A DNA stretch of 29,066 nucleotides from Cymbomonas tetramitiformis (lineage: Eukaryota; Chlorophyta; Pyramimonadophyceae; Pyramimonadales; Pyramimonadaceae), in the NCBI GenBank assembly GCA_001247695.2, contig LGRX02034524.1, positions 1 through 29,066 of the forward strand, read 5' to 3'. The notes under the pieces are model-generated. The model searched no databases. It saw only the letters and a program-made list of their open reading frames with translations, and had not been told where the DNA came from. How positions within the stretch are numbered: position 1 is the stretch's first letter; each line of letters starts with the position of its first letter. Position numbers and translations under genes: made by a program. This document shows positions 21,067-29,066 of the stretch, one piece after another.

Positions 21067-21527
21067 GAAAAGTCGAAACTTTGGCGCTGGCCTTGGCGTG
21101 GGTCTGCATCACAGCCTTAGCCTTCGTGGTGTCGAATTCCTTCAACCTCTTAGTGAGCACTGAGTCGCTCACCAGCCTGGCGCTGCCTGCGTACACCTTC
21201 TCCTCGATGAAGGCCAGCTTCGCCCGAACTCCTCCACCGATGGGGGATCTTTTTCATCTTGACACCAGTCCAAGGTCACCTCGGAAAACGCGACCGCATC
21301 GTGCATGTACGAAAGTGCAGGGGCAAGCACCAGGTGCTCGTAACGCATTGAGGAATTAGTGCGTTTGGAGAGGGCGTCGTAGGTCTTGTCGTTGTAGAGA
21401 TCATACATCTGCGGCATGTCGGTCTCCAGTGTAGCAGGTCACGGAGGGAACGGATTCCCAACAACATGTGGGACGTACGGCCAGAGTTGTTCTCCGACGC
21501 GACTCGCTCACTTTCTTGATCGGACAT
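20939..21527 (-). pseudogene. gag-like first ORF of the element, frameshifted
   Basis: It starts at ATG 21527 (MSDQESERVASENNSGRTSH). The frame changes near 21430 to METPQ-like sequence continuing MYDLYNDKTYDALSKRTNSS ... VTLDWCQDEKDPPS, and again near 21235 to VYAGSARLVSDSVLTKRLKE. It ends in a Gly/Lys-rich basic tail and a stop at 20939. The position upstream of pol and the basic Gly/Lys tail suggest a nucleocapsid-like protein. No gag family motif is certain. Confidence 0.7.
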
Positions 21528-21645
21528 TGTCTTAAGTCGTCAAGAGGTTTAGACTTCCACAGTAACGTAAAATATGGGATAAAAATTTGCAGTGTGCCGC
21601 ACTAAGAGTTTCCCGCGAGGAAATTTTCTTGTGAAGTTCTTTTAC

Positions 21646-21737
21646 GAAGGCAAAAGAACAGAGCTGCGGATTCCCACGGGCAGAACTCCTAAATACTATC
21701 GTGTGTAAAGCCTTCAGATGTAACCCGGCTGCTTATT
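21646..21737. repeat. Upstream direct repeat, block A
   Basis: GAAGGCAAAAGAACAGAGCT through TCAGATGTAACCCGGCTGCT matches 17355-17446 with a few substitutions and the same orientation. Confidence 0.88.
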
Positions 21738-22577
21738 TCACAATTAAGACTAAAAGGGTTCATTAAGGTTATTGTGGCAACAATTTCCCCCCTAGCTTGC
21801 TGCATTAATTTAGGGCTTGGAACTGGGGAAAAAATGAGCCAAAAAGCTCCTGATTCCATTTAGAACTCAGGCCTGAGTGTCTCAAGTTCCGAAGCCGGGT
21901 CACAACAAGCTAGGACCAAACACAAAGAATGACATCTCTGTCACACATGAGAAATGCACCTGAGTAGAGCCCTTAGATGAAGGGTGATGACACTCACTCG
22001 AGGGGCTGTGATGAGATGCATTCTGTTTGATCCACAACTTGGCTAAGTTGTGGAAGTGAGGCCTCACAGCAAGACCACGTCGATGTGAAGATGAGTGATG
22101 ACACATTCCCAACCTCTGGTTGGGGGATGAATGCATTTGGGATTCCTTTTAGATCCTACGGGAGTAGGAATGGCTAGCCACCATTTCTAGGAACTAGAAA
22201 TGATAGGACCAAGGAATTTGCAGCTCACTCTTCGATGAGCGGCAAATTGTACCTGTTTCTTGCTACACTAGTGGAGGCAGAAAAGTAAATATTTCAACCT
22301 GACTAGTGCACCAGATTTGTTCACCCACCCGCCCACAACCTGGGAGAAGGGAAGGGGGGAGGGGGTACCCGGGACTCTGGGGCCAGTCAACCCCTAGGCC
22401 TAGGGGCTGTGCTGGCCGCACCCGGGACCCCTTTACCTGTCAAAGTCTGACAGACCACCACCTAACTAGGACAACTAGGACAACTAGGTAACTCTAGATG
22501 TAACATTTGGAATGAAACTTTGTTTATTACCAATGCTTGTGTTTGGTGTTGTGAACATTGTGTACCTTGCAATAATT
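21738..22577. other. Hairpin-rich ~840 bp segment splitting repeat blocks A and B
   Basis: In the left copy blocks A and B are adjacent, but here ~840 bp lie between them. The segment has no convincing ORF. It has four perfect inverted repeats: ACTCAGGCCTGAGT (21865-21878), CCACAACTT-GGCT-AAGTTGTGG (22032-22053), CATTTCTAG-GAA-CTAGAAATG (22182-22202) and CCCCTAGGCCTAGGGG (22391-22406). An imperfect one around AATTTGC...GCAAATT lies near 22215-22250. A short ACTAGGACA tandem is at 22464-22487. It may be a nested insertion or a structured leader lost from the other copy. Confidence 0.75.
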
Positions 22578-22650
22578 GATCTAACGGCTCAGGAAACTCT
22601 GATCAATCTCCCAGCACAGAAACCTTTAAGATTCCGCAGGCTCTAATTTA
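22578..22650. repeat. Upstream direct repeat, block B
   Basis: GATCTAACGGCTCAGGAAAC through CCGCAGGCTCTAATTTA matches 17448-17520 in the same orientation, about 90 percent by eye. Confidence 0.88.
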
Positions 22651-22804
22651 ACCATGATTATGTAGCTAGCTACCCCGCTTGCGTCGAGACAGGTATAGAG
22701 ATTTTAGCAACCAGTTAATTTGACATTTCAACCAAAAATCAGTAGCCAACATCGATAAGTATGATCTAAAGCTAAAGGTATCCTCATGAGTAAAAGCCAG
22801 ATGC

Positions 22805-23412
22805 ATGACAACCAAAAGTCTTCATTGCACTAGGTGTGGACATGCTTCCAAGCTGAAGTGTCGAACTTTGCAAAGCTTGGATCACGTACATCTTCTTTTG
22901 ATTACGCAATACGAATTAGATGTGGATGCCATGATCGGATGTGGGTGCAGCGGTGCACACGTCGCGGGATACCTGGGGAGCTGTCAGTGCGGTAAAATCT
23001 GGTTAAGATTTGTTAGAAATATGGTATTACCGGGTATCATTTTACTACAATATCATATCACCGCTTATAGTGGTGTTAACGTGAAATTGCCCTCGGTATT
23101 ACCGGAAATTTACCTAGTAATACTGGCGGAAGTAGTACCGGCCAAAATTTACCAGCGAGCCTTAGCGACATGAGGGGGGACGCATATTTGTTGCCTTGTG
23201 CAGGAAAATCACATTCTCATATTGACAAAGAGTGCATGGTCTGCACAAAGTGCAAGACGTGCACGGGCTATGGCGCCTCCTGCAGCATTGGACGCCTCCG
23301 CGGTAACAACGACGGCGGAGACGAGTGTGGTTGCGGTGAAGGTCCATCTGGTTGCGAAGACTGTGGGATGTGTACAAAATGCACGAAGCTGTTCCCCACA
23401 TGTAAGACATGA
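22805..23412 (+). CDS. Small cysteine-rich protein, two exons
   Basis: Exon 22805-22991 (ATG start, MTTKSLHCTRCGHASKLKCR ... SCQC) joins in phase 1 to exon 23204-23412, giving 131 residues. The donor is TGCG|gtaaaatc and the acceptor TTGCCTTGTGCAG|GA. The second exon has a strict two-fold pattern, C-x2-C-x2-C-x2-C-x6-C, first in CMVCTKCKTCTGYGASC and again in CEDCGMCTKCTKLFPTC, linked by GGDECGCGEGPSG. Exon 1 adds CTRC and CGC/CQC pairs. Such dense CxxC suggests metal binding or a disulfide-rich secreted protein, but there is no clear signal peptide. I recognise no named family. The last codons (ACAT|gtaaga) could also serve as a donor. A paralogous terminal exon lies at 24738. Confidence 0.75.
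23023..23152. repeat. Short repeated palindromic motif GGTATTACCGG in the intron
   Basis: GGTATTACCGG occurs at 23023 and 23095, with relatives (GTAATACTGG, AGTAGTACCGGCC) and a paired AAATTTACC that recurs after the last two. The motif contains inverted halves (GGTA..TACC). It lies in the intron of the cysteine-rich gene and its role is unknown. Confidence 0.55.
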
Positions 23413-23424
23413 AATGGAGCTCTT

Positions 23425-23715
23425 GGTCTTGTGGGAGGGCTCTGCGTGGTGGAGGTCTTAGCTGTGGGGTTGTGGGAGGGCTCTGCGTGGTGGAGGTCTT
23501 AGCTGTGGGGTTGTGGGAGGGCTCTCCTTCGGGGTACACTTGGGACAAAACTGCGGTGGAATTGATTAATGACGGTGGAAATAGCACATAAACTGGTTAA
23601 CTTTGTCGCTGCTCGGCGGATTCCGACTTCTTGGCAGCTGCTGAGCATTTCTGGGATCCGACTTTGACAGGTAAAGGTGACATCAAGAACAGCAAAAAAC
23701 AGACCGAAGGTGAGG
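23425..23715 (+). repeat. Segmental duplication, copy 2 (array relic plus pseudo-exon)
   Basis: Two to three units of the 41 bp array are followed by ~200 bp matching 16498-16700. Here the acceptor AG is changed (GCTGCTCGG|CGGATTCC), so the exon copy reading ADSDFLAAAEHFWDPTLTG is probably not spliced in the ancestral way. The Lys-rich tail is diverged (KGDIKNSKKQTEG). Confidence 0.88.
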
Positions 23716-23735
23716 GTCAAGTGCAGGCCCTCATC

Positions 23736-24297
23736 TCATCCGTGGGGAGCGGGCGACGTGTGAGTATTTCCAAAAGCAGATGTCAGAGGTGCGACAAGGT
23801 CCAAAGCCATTAAATATAAAAATGTGGGTCGCGTGCGGCAACAAACCCTTTTTCAAAAGGTTGCTCATTTTTCGATTGGTGTACACTTCCTTGGCGACTT
23901 TCGTTATTGTGAGATGAAAATGTCAGCGATCACGATGACTCGATTTGGGTTTCATTTTTGCTTATTCAGCTTTTTGCTGAAAAAATAGTGAGGAATTTCG
24001 AATTTCAAATTTCAAATTACTTCTTGTCAAGACAATCGTGTACACAGGATTTCCCCACCGGACAACTGTGCGACGCAGGATTCTCCCGCAAACCCGTAAG
24101 GGCAGCTAATGCGTGCTGTCTTCGATTTTTTTGGAAACAAAAAAAAAATCGAGACGGTCCATGAGTTCACGGGCAGTGAGTTTAACCCACTAGTTTCTTC
24201 GTCGGAACGGGACTGCGATCAGCTAAGGCTGCATGATAATTATAAATCTGTGGTTCTATACACTTCGCGCAGTGGTTTTGGAAATACCCACAACGTG
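23736..24297. other. No gene seen
   Basis: AT-rich sequence with T- and A-runs (for example near 24125-24140). Only short ORFs without recognisable motifs occur. It may be intron or intergenic. Confidence 0.45.
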
Positions 24298-24565
24298 AGC
24301 ACTTGCCTGCGCGGCCAACATGAGGGGGGAGCTGCTCGCGTGACCGCGCGGCCAACATGACGGGGAGCTGCTTGCGTGACTGCGGCGGCCAACATGAGGA
24401 GCTGCTCGCGTGACTACTTGCGGCCAACATGAGGGAGCTGCTCGCGTGACCGCAGCGGCCAACAAGAGGGGGGAGCTGCTCGCGTGACCGCGCGGCCAAC
24501 ATGAGGGGGGAGCTGCTTACGTGACCGCGCGGCCAACATGAGGGGGGAGCTGCTTGCGTGACGTG
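24298..24565. repeat. Minisatellite, ~37 bp unit
   Basis: About seven copies of GCGCGGCCAACATGAGGGGG then GAGCTGCTCGCGTGACC, with small deletions in the middle copies. It lies 170 bp upstream of the duplicated cysteine-rich exon. The unit part CATGAGGGGGGAGCTGCTTG then CGTGA resembles the sequence just before that exon's acceptor. Confidence 0.92.
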
Positions 24566-24737
24566 AGCTGAGAATTCCGGAAGGCCGAGCGGTGCGAGAG
24601 GTTGTGCTTGACTAGACATTTGTTTGAGAAGAGATAGGCATAGGTTTGATGAGTCAACTGCATAGGTAGAGATGAATGTATTTGACTATGTGACTAGCAT
24701 GCAAGAGGGGGGGGAGGATGTTGCGTGAGTTGTGCAG

Positions 24738-24943
24738 GAGAATCGCATGATATAAGGAATAACGAATGCATGGTCTGCACAATGTGCAAGGCGTGCACGG
24801 GCTACGGCGTCTCGTGCTGTAATCATGAAGAAAACAGGACCGGCGGCGACACGTGTGGTTGTGGGAGTGGTAATTCTGGTTGCAAAGACTGTGGGATGTG
24901 CAAAGGCTGCACGGAGATGTTACCAGAGTGTAAGAAATCGTAG
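24738..24943 (+). CDS. Second copy of the cysteine-rich terminal exon
   Basis: The acceptor is GTGAGTTGTGCAG|GA, phase 1, exactly as in the 23204 exon, with stop TAG at 24941-24943. It encodes ESHDIRNNECMVCTMCKACT, then GYGVSCCNHEENRTGGDTCG, then the second CxxC module CKDCGMCKGCTEMLPEC. The double C-x2-C-x2-C-x2-C-x6-C pattern is conserved while the linker differs, so protein-level selection is likely. No separate 5' exon is seen nearby. It could be an alternative last exon of the 22805 gene (same phase) or the end of a neighbouring paralogue. Confidence 0.7.
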
Positions 24944-27900
24944 ATATCCAATGTGAACACCATGTACCACCATATGCTACGGGCACTTATTTTGCAGCTA
25001 GCAAATTTTGAATGTTGAATTACTGAATTGCTGTGTCTTGAATTGCTGAATTTGAAACCGAATTAGGTATCATAGCTTGCTCATCGAGTATTCAAGAAAT
25101 GTCAACTGGAGCACAAAAGCAAGTGGCGTAAGCAACGCATGTAACTGAGAAAAGGGGGAAAAACACGCCGCCAACGCTTTAAAGGCAAGCAATGTGCGAT
25201 TATAGGATTCCTCACTCATGGCCACATGCATCAAAGAACATCTGCATGTGTCTACATTGCTTGGACCACCAAATGCTTTAATCGCAAACATTTAAGATAA
25301 TGAGGTATCGCTTGACAATGATGGACCTAAACATGATCCACATCCGTAGCGACATCATAATGATTTTATTGATGTGACAGCCCGGCTATCAGGCAGTCCT
25401 TAAAAGTGTTAACTTAGGCAAATAATCACGCTGACTGTCATACGGTTTACTCTCCTGAAGACGGCAAAATATCAACACGGTGACTTTTGGGCATACCGAC
25501 TATGCTTACAAATGTATTGAATTCCGGGACTCGACGATCGATTAAATACTCAGTATCTCCCCCTTCAGAGTGGGGCACGGTCTTGTATAGTCCTGCTCAT
25601 AAATTATGGGGCACTTTTTGACGATCTCGGGCACGCTTTCCGAAAATGCACCCCCATACACACATGGATATTGCTTATATGCGACTGCCACCAAATCGGA
25701 ATATGCAGGGTGTATACAAATGACAACTACAAGGTCAAATTTTACAAGGGGGGGTCGAGTCATGCAGTACCGCTCCTGACGCGTTGACCATGCGGCAAGA
25801 AAAAATGTCAATTTTCAAGGGGTTATGCTGAGGGGGCCGAATGACGATTTTTTTCAAAATCAGGAAGTCGCTCCCAAATGGCATTTGAAATCGAAATTTT
25901 GGGGTTACCTAGTGGGCAGTTGATAGGCATCGATACCCCTCTGAATGGCCCCTATATGGACCCCTACAGCATTTTGCCAATTTAGACGAATATTGGCTGA
26001 AATTAATTCCGATTGTTCAGAACTAAAAATACGGCGGATTTGGGAAAATTCGGGAGTCGCCTTCTCGCACGATCTTCGGGCGCCCCACTTCATCAATGAA
26101 GGGTCCATGAGGTGGGCGAAAGGAGAACTGGTCACTGGGTCGGTCGGGTTGCAGGTGACACCACTATAGTGTCACTAGTCTACTTGACTACTTGAGCTGC
26201 TTGAGACCTTGAGCCCTTGAAGAATCCCTACCCACAGCACCTCTAACCTTATTGAACTCGGTACAACCATGCCTTATGGGAGCAGACGAACCACCTCGCG
26301 CGCTGCCACACCTTCTATGGAACCGAGGTGACATGCGCGGATGCGCGACCGACAGGTTCGGGCAGTCTTGGCAACACCACGCCCGCTTTTCGTTGCCCTC
26401 AAATTTATGAGCAGGACTATACTAAACCTAACAAGCTCCCCTTCGCAGTTAATATCTTGCAATTCAGATATTCATTTGCACTTCATTGGTAACCATGCGT
26501 ATGTTAATCTACAGCAATTGCTAAGTGTTCTTCTCACTAGTTCCGGCTGATCGGAGTGACCTAACCGGTCCGTCTAACCCGCTCCAGCTTCAACCAAGGG
26601 TAACCTACCTCCCGCACCAAGGCGTGGGAGGGTGGGTGTCGAACGCACGACTTATTCCGCGGTCAAAGCGACTTTTGAATTTCAAAAACAAGGCAACTCG
26701 CCCGCTTGTGCAATGGCTAAATGGCATTGTCTTGTACCGCCTGCAACACGGATATCGATGCGATACCTCGCCTCTTGTTTGGCAAATAACCGTTTCGCCT
26801 GTCAACTAACAAACAGCATTGCGGTCCCGACAACATTGTGTATAAGCCACGCCGATTTAATGAGTCAATCGCGGGTTGTGACCTCAGCTCATCGACTCCC
26901 ATCCGGCCAACATCTGTCATCCCGGAATAAGACTTGGGCTCAGCTCCTCCGATTTCCTCGAGAAATAGCATCGCCGCTACGGCAATTTCTTGCATACGAA
27001 TTTCGTGAATTGTAAAGATTTAAGCATCATTTGATATCGATATCGACTGCTCGACGTCTCCGTGCTCCGCTTGTCCGCTACAGTAGCGATTGGTGTCACA
27101 GTTGCATCGTGACTCGTGGCACGCCACCTAAACATGTACGGCAGACCGGTAATACATGGTCCTGTGATCTTATCATCTCTGGACCAAGGTCGTCCCTGCA
27201 TCTCCCGATCTCCAAATATTATAGGGGCACAACATAGTTCAAGCCATCGCCACTCCACGCTCACTCCCTCCCACCAGGCCACCCCTACAGGGCCCGCTGA
27301 GCCCTCCTGCACTCTGTCACTCCCATTCCCGTAGCCCGATATTTTATCACCTCGATTTGTGATAATGTTTCTTCATTTTTGTCTATCCCCTAAGCTCTCA
27401 GTCATCGTCGAAGTGTAAAATGCCTTCAACCATGTCTGGTCGACGTGTGGGATGCACACCACCGCGCCCTACTGCTCACCTCGCCACCCAATGCACGCGC
27501 AGGGGACTGGGTCACCCCATAGATTTGGGGAGTTGCACGGCATACATGCAGACAGATAAAAGTCTAAAGTGAAAAGTCGCAACTGATGTGCCAGGGGGCA
27601 CGACGCCTTAAGCACTTGGGGAGTATAGAGACTCCATACCGTAGAGTGCTGGCCCGACTCGATATCGATCCGCGATCCGATAGCTCGAGTATGCTCGTGA
27701 GACATGTGTGAGATAGAAATGCACATATAGGAGGAACGGGGGAAGAGCTCGGCCTGCTGTTAAAAACTAAGAAAAATGTCTTCGGACGTGCACCTCAGTC
27801 TGGCCCTGATCCAGTGATATAATATAAAAAGAAATATGTACCTTTACATAGCTCTCCCAAAAAGACATGAAATAACATACAGAGTGGCCCTGACCCACGA

Positions 27901-28844
27901 GTGTGTAGCATAGTGCCCCAGGCACAATTGGTATCCCGGGCGTAGAGATCTGTGTTCCTTGCGCAGGTTTCGGTAGATGTGGGCCTGTCGGGTTGTGGGG
28001 TATCGCTTCCGCGTTGATTCTGATGTTGGCTCGCGCCCTGCTTGCCCCTTTATTGACGAGGTGCACTACTTGGACTTGGGTGGTTGGCGTCGCGATACAG
28101 CCTTGCGTGGTTCCCTCATTTTCTTTTGGCCTCCTGCGTTTGGGTGTGAGATGTAAGATGTCCTTGCTGTTTTTGCGTTTTTCGCTCGTGTGTTCATATT
28201 TTGTTTTTAACTTGAACGTCAGCCGTTGGCGAACGTTAGCCCGTTGCTGTGGCAGGAGGCCTTGTGGGATGGGATGTTCGGCTTTCGCGCTCCCTTGCGT
28301 CGGGTCGCGCTGTCGCTTAGGATCCGTGTAGATGTTGCGTCTGCTGGGTTGCCCTGAGTGTTTTCCCTTCTTCCTTTTCCGTTTTATGAGTTGTAGTGTT
28401 GGAACTCACTCGTTTCGCTTGTAGTGCGTATTTGCAGTTGGATGTTTGCGTATCGTGCGGAGGATGTTCAGTCGGTAAGATCTGTTTGTGCGGTTTCCTT
28501 TTGATCTTGATGTTTGCTTTTAGATGTTGTTGTGTGCGTTTGTTGTGTAGTGATTGGTTTTGTTTTATCTTTTGTGCGTTTGCGTTGTTTTTTTTGGTTT
28601 AGAATAGGATGATGTTTGGAGTAGGATGATGGAGCAACAAACGTTTTTAAGTGCCTCTCCGGACTCCGCCGACCTGTGAACGGCGTTCGCCAATTTTGGT
28701 GTCCCGCCGGTTGTGGTCTATGTTGCTCGTTCGAGGCACAATGAGGAAGCCACGCCGGCTAACCCGGGGGGCCACTGCTTGAAGGCACTGGCCTTAGGGA
28801 GCACCCGGTGTCGCCCTGCCGTGCGTAGGGCGCCGTTTTGGTAG
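24944..28844. other. Long stretch without a supportable gene
   Basis: Short ORFs occur on both strands but none shows a family motif or joins a convincing exon chain. Notable points are AT-rich sequence to about 26200, a reversed tRNA-like fragment near 26625-26680, and a T/G-rich, strand-skewed block at about 28140-28640 that could be intron or UTR. It may hold introns of a gene entering from the right, or diverged repeats. Confidence 0.45.
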
Positions 28845-29066
28845 GATTATGAGGATTGGTCGCAGGAGCTTCCGTCTTTGTGGGGGGGGCAGCCCATGAG
28901 GCGGTTCTGGGACGCGGAGGTGGCCGGCGACTGGGACTATTGGGACTATGTGGCATGGTGGGGGGGGGCTTATACCAGCATGCACGTTGCATACATGCGC
29001 GCTAAGTGGGCCTCTGAGTCCCCTAGCGGCTGCCCTGAGCCCTCCGCCGAAGCGTGGCCCATGACG
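28845..29066 (+). CDS. Possible partial exon, Trp/Tyr-rich, running off the right edge
   Basis: After an acceptor-like TTTTGGTAG, a 74-codon frame stays open to the window end. It starts DYEDWSQELPSLWGGQPMRR and continues FWDAEVAGDWDYWDYVAWW. The composition is GC-rich and unlike the T/G-rich sequence before it. No ATG is needed if it is an internal exon. I recognise no family, and a chance open frame in GC-rich DNA cannot be excluded. Confidence 0.3.

Larger units (their letters stand above)
17147..22650 (-). mobile_element. Decayed PAT/Ngaro-like YR retrotransposon
   Basis: Transcribed right to left: gag-like ORF, then RT-RNase H with a methyltransferase-like C terminus, then a Tudor-like plus tyrosine recombinase ORF. 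The flanking repeats are direct, not the inverted termini of DIRS1. On the left, block C (17147-17185 and 17525-17580) flanks block A+B (17355-17520). On the right, A (21646-21737) and B (22578-22650) reappear in the same orientation. This matches the split direct repeat plan A1-ORFs-B1-A2-B2 of PAT/Ngaro/Kangaroo elements, with the upstream repeat interrupted by ~840 bp. Frameshifts and stops in all three ORFs show that it is not autonomous now. The exact outer ends are uncertain. Confidence 0.85.

Noticed and set aside
22805..23173. Unspliced reading of the Cys-rich ORF to 23173
   Set aside because: After 22991 the frame loses Cys content and becomes AT-rich intron sequence. Splicing at gtaaaatc to 23204 continues the Cys-rich pattern in phase.
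26625..26680. tRNA gene on the minus strand (GTGCGTTCGACACCCAC resembles a T arm)
   Set aside because: The T stem has a mismatch, and no acceptor stem or clear D arm and anticodon arm can be paired. It is at most a decayed tRNA-like or SINE fragment.

Overview
The window is nuclear DNA from a photosynthetic eukaryote. The genes are split by GT-AG (and a few GC-AG) introns with consistent phases. One gene is a chlorophyll-biosynthesis enzyme of plant type, and there is a tyrosine-recombinase retrotransposon. Introns are swollen by G-rich minisatellites. The combination, including a Tudor-like domain fused to the tyrosine recombinase, fits a green alga, and a prasinophyte such as Cymbomonas or Pyramimonas is my best guess (inference, not proven).

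Layout. 1-4434 (minus): divinyl chlorophyllide reductase (DVR). Seven coding exons are readable, and the C-terminal third lies off the left edge behind an intron that holds a 1 kb tandem array. 4435-6242: a 1.8 kb gap between two divergently transcribed genes. 6243-16748 (plus): one inferred large gene. Its 5' exons encode a Nab2-type CCCH finger, a ZZ-like finger and a SPRY-like domain. The next exon encodes a CUE-like domain, followed by a complete MoxR/RavA-type AAA+ ATPase spread over exons at 9185-11854. The C-terminal exons are less certain. All chosen splice phases agree, so the parts can form one protein of about 1015 residues, although two adjacent genes remain possible. Six different minisatellites fill six of its introns.

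17147-22650 (minus): a decayed PAT/Ngaro-like YR retrotransposon with gag-like, RT-RNase H-methyltransferase-like and Tudor-tyrosine recombinase ORFs, broken by frameshifts and stops. It carries split direct repeats, and its upstream repeat contains an 840 bp hairpin-rich segment. 22805-24943 (plus): a cysteine-rich gene whose terminal exon is duplicated 1.5 kb downstream. A segmental duplicate of the big gene's last intron and exon lies between the two copies. 24944-28844 has no gene I can support. The right edge has a possible partial exon.

The most interesting signal is that several minisatellites are copies of splice junctions. The intron at 9600-10434 holds about 14 tandem copies of its own 3' splice site plus the first ~30 bases of the next exon. 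Younger or more decayed versions of the same process are visible at 9396-9513, in the DVR intron at 1670-1860, and before the duplicated cysteine-rich exon. This suggests that splice-junction slippage or duplication drives intron growth here.
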